This document shows, piece after piece, positions 7,029-13,058 of a DNA stretch of 22,639 nt. The stretch is from a virus, in the IMG/VR virus record IMGVR_UViG_3300035212_000981, positions 1-22,639 of that record. One strand, written 5' to 3'. The position numbers were made by a program, and so were the translations under genes. Numbering within the stretch: position 1 is the first letter of the stretch; each line of letters starts with the position of its first letter. The notes under the pieces were generated by a model. That model was not told where the DNA came from and did no database searches. It was given only the letters and a program-made list of their open reading frames with translations.

Positions 7029-7552
7029 ACAAGCAAGCCTACCATGCGGGCTTTAACCAAAGCCTCTAGGTCTTCTATGGTGCCATTGTTTATAAATATT
7101 TGGTCAACAGGGTACCCATCCATTTGGGTTTCTGAAACGTGAGCGTTAACCGCTGAAACACCAATGCGTTTTATGCGCCATAAGTGTCCATTATTAGCTC
7201 TTATCATATCCGCTTCATTTAAAAACCTAACGTCTGTTACTACATAGTTAAGGTCTGGCCTAGGGTCGTTAAGCATAGATTTCATCGCCTCATGCACCCA
7301 AAAACCTTCTCCAAATACTTTTCGAGCACCCACACCTGTAATTTGAAGCAACTCACGTACAGTACTGTTTTGTTTAGCTCTATCCCAGCCAACCTCATCA
7401 ACAAGAAGTTTAATATAATCTGGGGCGGTCTCATATAAAAACTCACGAATCTTGTCAGCAAACGCAATCCTTGTGTACCCGTAATTATCTACAAGCATCT
7501 TGGCAACTGTATCTTTACCTGATTGTGCGTAACCTGTTAGTCCAATAATCAC
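7025..7552 (-). CDS. Deoxynucleoside monophosphate kinase
   Basis: 175 residues. P-loop kinase with Walker A GYAQSGKDT at residues 7-15 near the N-terminus, then the acceptor-binding helix TRIAFADKIREFL and a C-terminal DVRFLNEAD segment typical of phage dNMP kinases of the T4 gp1 type. It converts dNMPs to dNDPs to feed DNA synthesis. The start is GTG 7552: AAGGAG lies 5 bases upstream and GTGA overlaps the stop of the 68-residue gene. An ATG at 7554 is out of frame and stops at once. It sits between primase/helicase and SNF2 genes in a chain of 4-base overlaps. Whether it accepts modified nucleotides cannot be seen. Confidence 0.85.
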   Translation of the reverse strand: MIIGLTGYAQSGKDTVAKMLVDNYGYTRIAFADKIREFLYETAPDYIKLLVDEVGWDRAKQNSTVRELLQITGVGARKVFGEGFWVHEAMKSMLNDPRPDLNYVVTDVRFLNEADMIRANNGHLWRIKRIGVSAVNAHVSETQMDGYPVDQIFINNGTIEDLEALVKARMVGLLV

Positions 7553-7755
7553 ATTAACTCCTTCTCAATATCTTGAATAGTCGGGCAGGGGTAGTCAAAT
7601 TCGCAATTGTTGCAAAAGAGACCTTCGTCCTCATAGCCCCGATGGGTAATTGGCTTATGCAACTCAACTACTGCACGAAGGGCTTGATAACCAGGTGCTT
7701 TGTATGAGTCGTGCCATAGCCCCTCTAGTTTCTTACATAACTCATCGTGCTTCAT
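7549..7755 (-). CDS. Small hypothetical protein with Cys cluster
   Basis: 68 residues, not recognised. N-terminal helix (HDELCKKLEGLWHDSYKAPG), then a helix LRAVVELHK, then CNNCEFDYPCPTIQDIEKEL. The three C-terminal cysteines (CxxC then a Cys after 5 residues) plus an earlier His could bind a metal, but this is not certain. It overlaps by four bases both the primase stop (ATGA at its start) and the dNMP kinase start (GTGA at its end), so it is firmly part of the replication operon. Confidence 0.78.
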   Translation of the reverse strand: MKHDELCKKLEGLWHDSYKAPGYQALRAVVELHKPITHRGYEDEGLFCNNCEFDYPCPTIQDIEKELM

Positions 7756-8672
7756 ATAACCACCTTTAATCCATGCGCAATGTGCTTAGCGTTATCTAAG
7801 CCAAACCTTACCTCATCAAGGCTCATGCCGCCAATGTCTTTGACATCAAGGTGGTTGTAGTTAAAAAACCAAGCTTCTTTTTCCATCTCTTTGCAGGTGT
7901 GGTAAAGACTCATATTTGACTTATGCCCAGCCTCATCGTTATCCATAGCGAATACGACGCGCTCTCCACCACGTATAAGGTTGAACTGATACTCAGACAC
8001 TATGGCGCCGTAGGTCGCAACACCTCCAGAAATACCTAAGGATGCAAGTCGAACCACATCTAGGGGAGACTCAACAACAATCATGTCACCAGACATGTAG
8101 TTGTCGTACCCAAATAATGCACGGCTTTTCTGAATACCCGTGGGGTAGTTTCTAAAGTAACGTCGGTCGTGGCCTTTCTCTTGCCACCCCAAAAGTTTTC
8201 CAGTGTCAGACTCACGAATAGGAATAATCCAATTCTTGTTATGCCTATCCCATAAAAGACCATAGTAACGCGCCGCGTTACTAGTTAACCCACGTGAACG
8301 TAAAGCCTCAATAGGTGGTTCTACAAATGCACTAAGCATTGATTCTGTAATGTAAGTCTGTTCTTGAATCTTTGGTTGTTCACGTGTAGCGCGGTTAAAC
8401 CTAGCAGACAACCCCTGCTCGTTTTTAATCCAATCACTAGCGTCTACGTCGCCTTGCCTATAGTTAATAAGTGTGTAAAGGCTCCCTTTCCACCCGCAAG
8501 AGAAACAAATAAACGCACCGCTATCGGCATTAATATAGAAAGATGGATTACGGTCTTTATGACCAGTGCGCTCTTCATGAGCAGGGCACTCTGCTTGAAT
8601 CTCATCACCGCGATTAGAGTAAAACTCCACACCTAAACGAGTAAGGGCGTCTTGCATCTCCTCAACGGTCAT
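7752..8672 (-). CDS. dnaG: DnaG-like DNA primase
   Basis: 306 residues. It synthesises RNA primers for replication. The N-terminal CHC2-type zinc domain has C29, H32, C56 and C59 in CPAHEE...FICFSCGWKG. The TOPRIM catalytic core shows MIVVESPLDVVRL with E201 and the FAMDNDEAGHK motif with D243-N-D245. Much shorter than bacterial DnaG (about 580 residues): it lacks the C-terminal helicase-binding domain and is not fused to a helicase as in T7. The helicase is the separate preceding gene, whose stop overlaps this ATG by four bases. The function call is firm. Confidence 0.93.
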   Translation of the reverse strand: MTVEEMQDALTRLGVEFYSNRGDEIQAECPAHEERTGHKDRNPSFYINADSGAFICFSCGWKGSLYTLINYRQGDVDASDWIKNEQGLSARFNRATREQPKIQEQTYITESMLSAFVEPPIEALRSRGLTSNAARYYGLLWDRHNKNWIIPIRESDTGKLLGWQEKGHDRRYFRNYPTGIQKSRALFGYDNYMSGDMIVVESPLDVVRLASLGISGGVATYGAIVSEYQFNLIRGGERVVFAMDNDEAGHKSNMSLYHTCKEMEKEAWFFNYNHLDVKDIGGMSLDEVRFGLDNAKHIAHGLKVVI

Positions 8673-9892
8673 AGGTCAGTTTCGTCAATCTCTCGGAATA
8701 CTCCAGTTTCCCAATTCCACATAAGAGCAACCTCTTTAAACCCACCGTTACGGTTAGCGATAACCTTCAATGTACGGGTGTCATCTACTGTTTCATCTTC
8801 ACGCTGTAGACCAAAAATAACGTCCGCGTCTTGGTGGAAAGAGGATGAGTACCCAATAGCATCGGCTGTAACCTGTCCTTTGCGCATCTTCCAGTTAAGG
8901 ACTTGAGTAGTGGCTACTACTGGAATCTTAGACTTCTGTGCCAGACGCTTAAGTGCGCGAGTAATGTTAGTCATCTGCTGGTTATAAGCCTCAGCGCCCT
9001 CCTCATCAATCATAAGATAAGTACCGTCTACATAAACAATATCTGGCTTAAAGTTTTGAATCTTGCTAGCAATGCTACTTACAGTAACGCCGTTCGCTGA
9101 ATCAACAAACCACATCTCGTCTTCCATGTTTTGTATAGCGTCAATCTTTTGATAGAAACGACCCTCTTCTTCTTGAGTAAGAGTACCTGTGCGTAGACGG
9201 TGATGAGAGATTCGTGCACGAATTGCGTAGTAACGAAGCTTCTGCTCTTCGTTGTTCATCTCAAAGGAAAGGAACATTGGGCGCAGTCCGTTAAGGTGGT
9301 TGGTCGCAGCCATCTGCAGTGCCACAGTAGATTTACCAGTCTTAGGAGGGGCAACAATAAATATTAACTGACCTGCTTGCATACCAGCGGTAGCCTCATC
9401 CATAGTTGGAAACCCTGTAGAAAAACCAAGCATACCTGGATTGTTTTTACGACGCTCGTATTCTTCTTTAGCTAACGACGCAGCTTTAGTAATCTCAATG
9501 TCATTAGTACGAGACAGTCCTTCGTTCTCAATACGAGCAAACCCACGTAGAAGAGCGTTAAGCGCCTCCTCATGGTCTTTTTTGTTCTCAACCTGTTCTA
9601 TCGCGTCACTGATAGTTGAAACAACAATAGACTTACGTCGCTCCTCTACTAGGCGGTCTAAAAGGTACTCAAGGCTATCTTCAACTACAACTGGGGTATA
9701 AGTTGGAAAGTTCTCTTGAATTACATCAAGACTAGGCGTTTCTGAGTAGTTAGCAAAATGGTGCTGTAAAAACTTAAAAAGCTTCTTATCGTTGGAGTCA
9801 TGAAACCATGACTCGTTAACTCCCTTTTCAAATAGGTAATTAACATTGCGCCCCTGCACAATCTTGCTAAGTAGTTTAGCCTCGTGGTTCAT
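8669..9892 (-). CDS. dnaB: DnaB-like replicative helicase
   Basis: 407 residues from ATG 9892. N-terminal helical domain (about 1-120), linker, then a RecA-fold motor: Walker A APPKTGKS at 181-188, LSFEMNNEE after it, Walker B DIVYVDG with Asp289, then the VVATTQVLN strand. Hexameric 5'-3' unwinding at the fork is the family role. An upstream in-frame TTG at 9910 is possible, but ATG 9892 makes an ATGA overlap with the preceding gene, so I use it. Flanked by a loader (DnaC-like), a SWIM protein and primase, which forms a complete helicase-loading and priming set. Confidence 0.92.
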   Translation of the reverse strand: MNHEAKLLSKIVQGRNVNYLFEKGVNESWFHDSNDKKLFKFLQHHFANYSETPSLDVIQENFPTYTPVVVEDSLEYLLDRLVEERRKSIVVSTISDAIEQVENKKDHEEALNALLRGFARIENEGLSRTNDIEITKAASLAKEEYERRKNNPGMLGFSTGFPTMDEATAGMQAGQLIFIVAPPKTGKSTVALQMAATNHLNGLRPMFLSFEMNNEEQKLRYYAIRARISHHRLRTGTLTQEEEGRFYQKIDAIQNMEDEMWFVDSANGVTVSSIASKIQNFKPDIVYVDGTYLMIDEEGAEAYNQQMTNITRALKRLAQKSKIPVVATTQVLNWKMRKGQVTADAIGYSSSFHQDADVIFGLQREDETVDDTRTLKVIANRNGGFKEVALMWNWETGVFREIDETDL

Positions 9893-10290
9893 ATCTGGTC
9901 CAATCCCCAATGTCCGTATCGTAGTTGCCTAGATGGTATATCTAATACACCCTTCACTTCTGGCCTATATGGTAACTCAGCAATTAAGTGCTCAATTGAT
10001 TCGTATGCCGTGTAGTACCTAAAAGGGTTAGTCCCTAAGTAGTCAAGCTTATCCATAAAACCACTTAATTCTTTTTCATCCATATCAAAGGATGCTAACT
10101 CTAGAGTAACACCTTGGCGAGTAGTGTATATGTACAGGTGACTTAACATTTGACGGCTAATCTCCTGCTTTACCTTAGGTATAGAAAATATCTTAAACTT
10201 CTTTTCCATCTGTATCTGGTTTTGAACAAATACATCCGTGGTAACAAGCACTCTAAGAGATAGCTCATTACTAATATCCCCATTTTTCAT
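9889..10290 (-). CDS. Hypothetical protein between SWIM protein and DnaB-like helicase
   Basis: 133 residues, not recognised. Mixed alpha/beta with YIYTTRQGVTLELASFDMDE and GVLDIPSRQLRYGHWGLDQI at the C-terminus. No catalytic or metal motif seen. Its ATG (10290) directly follows the TAA of the SWIM gene with no spacer, and its TGA overlaps the helicase ATG. Its place inside the helicase operon suggests a helicase or loader partner, which is inference only. Confidence 0.75.
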   Translation of the reverse strand: MKNGDISNELSLRVLVTTDVFVQNQIQMEKKFKIFSIPKVKQEISRQMLSHLYIYTTRQGVTLELASFDMDEKELSGFMDKLDYLGTNPFRYYTAYESIEHLIAELPYRPEVKGVLDIPSRQLRYGHWGLDQI

Positions 10291-10605
10291 TTATAAAACC
10301 TCTATTTTTCCATAACGTATAATAAAACTACGGTACTCCTCATTAGAAAGTTTAGCTTTTGCGGCGTCTGCTTCCGTAGCTTTACTTAAAATCTCAAGTG
10401 GATAACTACCATTGTTATCTTCTATGCGAGCGTTAACAAGGACTGTATGCTTGCAGCGCTTGCGGGCGATAAACCCAGGGCAAGTGCAAAATAAATCCCC
10501 TGATGAGTTAGTTAAAACTTCAAATATTCCAGGACCTGGTGTTTTAGATTGACTTAAAAAAACCTGTACTAGACGTAACGGGGTGCTCACTGGAACCTCT
10601 TTCAT
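10291..10605 (-). CDS. Stand-alone SWIM zinc-finger protein
   Basis: 104 residues. The motif LFCTCPGFIARKRCKHTVLV fits the SWIM consensus CxCx(n)CxH: two Cys separated by one residue, then Cys-Lys-His. SWIM domains bind zinc and mediate DNA or protein contacts. They are known in bacterial SNF2 ATPases and in recombination accessory factors. The flanks are a basic N-terminus (STPLRLVQVFLSQSK) and a C-terminal helix with ATEADAAKAKLSNEEY. The ATG at 10605 overlaps the DnaC-like stop (ATGA), and its TAA abuts the next ATG. A DNA-binding accessory role in replication or recombination is inferred from the motif and neighbours. Confidence 0.85.
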   Translation of the reverse strand: MKEVPVSTPLRLVQVFLSQSKTPGPGIFEVLTNSSGDLFCTCPGFIARKRCKHTVLVNARIEDNNGSYPLEILSKATEADAAKAKLSNEEYRSFIIRYGKIEVL

Positions 10606-11294
10606 TTACGAAGGTCGCCCTTGTCTGAAATAATTGGAATATAAACAAAAGCCTCATTAGCAAAACTTTCTGTAGAATCGCCGTATAAAGCTGCCCAATC
10701 TTCCAATTTAATGTTGGTAGTAACAATAGTAGGCAATCCATTATTAAAACGTGTGCGTAACACTTCATGAAGAAGGTTTTTCTGCCACCCGCTTAAACTA
10801 GCGTGTTCTTTTCCAATATCATCAATAACTAATACACGAATATTAAAGGAATCCTGCTCACACACACCCATGATTCCGTTATAAATAACTTCTTGGTCAT
10901 CTGTAGCATTTCCACCAATAATTGAGCCTTTAATATTTAGAATCTCATTAAACGTGGTAAAGAAGCAAGGACGAACTAACGTGTTACCGTCCTTTACATC
11001 CAACTCATCCATAGTAAAAGTGCGAATAATCTCTTGGATAATAGCAAGAGCTAAAGTAGTCTTGCCTTTTCCTGGAGTTCCGTAAAACATCAAACCGCTC
11101 CCACATAGGCTACTGCCTTGGGCACGTATAACTTCTTTATTTTTTAGACTTGCTATCCAGCTCTTGACATCCGTCATATCCTCTTCGCCAATAGCTTTGC
11201 AGTCGTCAAGCTCCCACCCAGTTAGGTGTGGAGGTATGTGCGCCAGCTTAAGCCATGAAGAACGGCGAAGTTTTAGTTCGTTACTTTTGAACAC
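10602..11294 (-). CDS. dnaC: DnaC/IstB-like helicase loader ATPase
   Basis: 230 residues from GTG 11294. AAA+ core with Walker A GTPGKGKT at 72-79, Walker B VLVIDDIG with D158 and D159, sensor-like PTIVTTNIKLEDW near the C-terminus, and a basic N-terminal part (KSNELKLRRSSWLKLA). Loads the DnaB-like helicase encoded downstream. Start choice: AAGGAG at 11303-11308 lies 8 bases before GTG. An in-frame ATG at 11396 would put 34 extra residues deep inside the upstream gene and has no such site. The gene overlaps the initiator-like gene by 14 bases. Confidence 0.9.
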   Translation of the reverse strand: MFKSNELKLRRSSWLKLAHIPPHLTGWELDDCKAIGEEDMTDVKSWIASLKNKEVIRAQGSSLCGSGLMFYGTPGKGKTTLALAIIQEIIRTFTMDELDVKDGNTLVRPCFFTTFNEILNIKGSIIGGNATDDQEVIYNGIMGVCEQDSFNIRVLVIDDIGKEHASLSGWQKNLLHEVLRTRFNNGLPTIVTTNIKLEDWAALYGDSTESFANEAFVYIPIISDKGDLRK

Positions 11295-12138
11295 GTAGTT
11301 TGCTCCTTGACTTCTGTGAGCGCTCGCGCTCGGTTTCCAACTGCTCAGGTGTTGCACTCTGTCTAGTGACCTGTAGGAAGAGACTACCAAAATCAACGAT
11401 AAACTTTTTCCAGATTAGCTCTGGGTCGTTAATCTTAGTGTCATGCTTAATACGGTCAAAGAAAATGTCCATCATCTGGCATTCAATGTCGCCCGTAGTG
11501 TTGTACTCAGAACGCTTCTTGTCAAGAGCAAAACGGAACCGACTGCGAGTGACCTGCCAAGGGGCCACGTGCCATAACAACTGCATACGGTGACCAAACT
11601 CAAATGCAACGTCTGTAGGTGACCAATTAACGCGGTTGCTGTCTTCGCGGCGCTTCATGCGCTCGCCACGAATGCGTTCGTGCTGGTCCATCTTTTCCTG
11701 ATGCTTAAGTTCGCGCTTCTTCTTAAGCAGGGCATCCCTGTCTTCAGGGTCTACGTACATAGGAGCAAAGTCGTCCCAATCCATGTCATTTCCTCCACGC
11801 AACGCGCCTGCGTTGCTATTCTGTTTATGATTTAGTAAATGTGTATTAGTATCTAGTAATAGATTGTTATTAGCATTTAGCTGTATCAGCAGTATAGATG
11901 TACGGCTTTTCAGGAACTGATAACCCGACTCAGTTACCTTAATGCTACGGGCAAAACCAAGCTTGCCTGTCTTGACTGTGGTGGTCTCTATTAGACCCAT
12001 AGTACGTAAGTCCGTGAGCGCGTTTTGAATAGCGTCACGTCCCTCTCCCAAACGCTCTGAAAGGCCTCTAGCGCCTCCGTGGTTGGGGTTTATAAGTATT
12101 TCCTCTAGGACGCCTATAGCGCGGGCTGTAAGAGCCAT
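11281..12138 (-). CDS. Winged-helix protein, likely replication initiator
   Basis: 285 residues from ATG 12138, which follows the upstream TAG by one base, with AAAAGG 7 bases before it. A start at 12270 would overlap the upstream gene by 131 bases and is rejected. Residues 1-77 form a winged-helix domain (ALTARAIGVLEEILI, LSERLGEGRDAIQNALTDLR, MGLIETTTV). An Asn/Leu-rich linker (LNANNNLLLDTNTHLLNHKQ) is encoded by a very AT-rich stretch. From residue 119 a charged helical domain begins (MDWDDFAPMYVDPEDRD, LKKKRELKHQEKMDQHERIR), followed by a compact C-terminal part. The arrangement (DNA-binding N-terminus, AT-rich middle, C-terminus followed by the loader gene) recalls lambda O and other phage initiators. 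That role is inference. Confidence 0.8.
   Translation of the reverse strand: MALTARAIGVLEEILINPNHGGARGLSERLGEGRDAIQNALTDLRTMGLIETTTVKTGKLGFARSIKVTESGYQFLKSRTSILLIQLNANNNLLLDTNTHLLNHKQNSNAGALRGGNDMDWDDFAPMYVDPEDRDALLKKKRELKHQEKMDQHERIRGERMKRREDSNRVNWSPTDVAFEFGHRMQLLWHVAPWQVTRSRFRFALDKKRSEYNTTGDIECQMMDIFFDRIKHDTKINDPELIWKKFIVDFGSLFLQVTRQSATPEQLETERERSQKSRSKLRVQK
11292..11308 (-). promoter_or_regulatory. Ribosome binding site deciding the GTG start of the DnaC-like gene
   Basis: AAGGAG on the minus strand (11308-11303), 8-base spacer, GTG (11294-11292), all inside the 3' end of the upstream gene. Confidence 0.75.
11782..11796 (-). promoter_or_regulatory. Strong internal ribosome binding site inside the initiator-like gene
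   Basis: Minus-strand GGAGG (11796-11792), 7-base spacer, ATG (11784-11782) in frame with the large ORF. Starting here would give a 167-residue C-terminal product beginning MDWDDFAPMYV. Whether it is used cannot be decided from sequence. Confidence 0.5.
11799..11905. other. Candidate replication origin within the initiator-like gene
   Basis: A perfect 7-bp inverted repeat GCAACGC-GCCT-GCGTTGC (11799-11816) is followed at once by an AT-rich stretch. In 11821-11880 I counted 14 G/C in 60 bases (23% GC), while 11761-11820 has 32 in 60 (53% GC). The AT-rich part holds three TAGTA cores at 11833, 11847 and 11854 (14 and 7 bases apart) and TAATA-6nt-TATTA. The hairpin plus AT-rich unwinding region plus short repeats within an initiator gene matches known phage origin layouts such as lambda ori in gene O. 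No experimental support. Confidence 0.4.
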
Positions 12139-12139
12139 C

Positions 12140-12724
12140 CTAGAGCCTTTTAAGGGCATCTTGGACGGCAGCCCTGGCAGCAGCCACGACAGAGTCTGTG
12201 ATTTGGGCCTTGACAGCCTCTGAGAGCCCTGTAGGGGCGACGTCCGATAACTTGAGTTGCACTGGCTCAACTTTTGGCTCTGGCTCTTCAGATGGGTCTA
12301 AAACCTCACACACCTTGTTAGGTATTAGAGTCAAACCCTCACACAGGTTGTGAGGTTTTATATTATTTGCGGTACAGAACTCTAGGGCGACTAGGCAGTT
12401 AGGGTCCGAGTCATCCCATAGAAGCATTACGGTAGCCTCAGAAAATCCCTTAAGCGCGGATAGCACTGGGGTCTTTGAATTAGTAAAGCTTGCCGTAGGA
12501 AAGCTGGCCACATTAGCGCCCTCTTGGCAAAATATGACAACGTCCTTGCCTTTGTCCTTTGCGTACTGTGCGGCAAAGACTTGACCTTGGCTTGGTGCTT
12601 TATCGAAGGCTAGTAATAAAACAGCCTCTTTGTTTTTAGCGTAGAAATAGTCTTCTACAAGCGCCTCTAGGTTAGCGCGACTGGTAACTCCTGTACCAGC
12701 AATTAACACATATAACTTGTCCAT
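12140..12724 (-). CDS. Rossmann-fold protein, possibly SLOG/DUF2493-like
   Basis: 194 residues. The N-terminal half alternates strands and helices: LYVLIAGTGVTSRANLEALV, then EAVLLLAFDKAPSQGQVFAA, then KGKDVVIFCQEG, later ATVMLLWDDSDPNCLVALEF and NIKPHNLCEGL. This order (Gly motif after strand 1, strand with an S/G-rich loop, 'Y.KDKGKDVVIF', 'WDDSD.N' strand) resembles SLOG/DUF2493 nucleotide-binding proteins, but the match is by eye and key residues differ. A Pro/Glu-rich linker (PSEEPEPKVEPV) precedes a C-terminal amphipathic helix (VVAARAAVQDALKRL type). It is the first gene of the replication module, and AAGGAGGT lies just before its ATG. Confidence 0.72.
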   Translation of the reverse strand: MDKLYVLIAGTGVTSRANLEALVEDYFYAKNKEAVLLLAFDKAPSQGQVFAAQYAKDKGKDVVIFCQEGANVASFPTASFTNSKTPVLSALKGFSEATVMLLWDDSDPNCLVALEFCTANNIKPHNLCEGLTLIPNKVCEVLDPSEEPEPKVEPVQLKLSDVAPTGLSEAVKAQITDSVVAAARAAVQDALKRL

Positions 12725-12725
12725 A

Positions 12726-12748
12726 GGACCTCCTTATTAGGGGAGGCC
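12726..12748 (-). promoter_or_regulatory. Hairpin covering the Shine-Dalgarno of the first replication gene
   Basis: Minus-strand RNA GGCCUCC-CCUAAUAA-GGAGGUC can pair over 7 bp (six Watson-Crick, one G-U) with an 8-base loop. The right arm contains the GGAGG of the SD located 3-5 bases before the ATG at 12724. Folding would hide the ribosome site. No U tract follows, so it does not look like a terminator. Confidence 0.5.
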
Positions 12749-12764
12749 TACTCTAGCAGATGAT

Positions 12765-13046
12765 TTACTGTTGTCTAGTTGGGTTAACTATGGCTGTACG
12801 AAAAGTATATAGGCGCTCAACTACCTTTATATTAACCATCCCTAGAAAGGCACCAGCAGCTATTTTAACTATAAAGACTTTTCCAAAGGGTTCGCTTAGG
12901 AGATAAAAACCTAAACTAGACAACGACAAAGACACTACGAAATTAATTAAGAGCATGTTAACGAACATACCCATCATGTCTAAAAAAGACTCTACGGAAA
13001 CATATATAAAAGAAACAAATAAAGATACAAGTAGTAGTTCGAACAT
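12765..13046 (-). CDS. Small membrane protein (three predicted TM helices), possible holin
   Basis: 93 residues. Three hydrophobic segments are visible: about 2-20 (ELLLVSLFVSFIYVSV), 27-50 (MFVNMLLINFVVSLSLSSLG) and 54-76 (GKVFIVKIAAGAFLGMVNIK). A basic C-terminus follows (RLYTFRTAIVNPTRQQ). It lies 12 bases after the last tail gene and before the replication genes. Small membrane proteins at the end of the tail genes are often holins, but no endolysin gene is in the window and no holin family motif is recognised, so this is only a possibility. Confidence 0.75.
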   Translation of the reverse strand: MFELLLVSLFVSFIYVSVESFLDMMGMFVNMLLINFVVSLSLSSLGFYLLSEPFGKVFIVKIAAGAFLGMVNIKVVERLYTFRTAIVNPTRQQ

Positions 13047-13058
13047 GAAGGTAGTGTA

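Noticed and set aside
11295-11396. 34-residue N-terminal extension of the DnaC-like protein
   Set aside because: It lies within the upstream gene and lacks a ribosome site, while GTG 11294 has AAGGAG at 8 bases.
12139-12270. 44-residue N-terminal extension of the initiator-like protein
   Set aside because: It overlaps the upstream gene by 131 bases. The ATG at 12138 has an SD and follows the upstream stop by one base.
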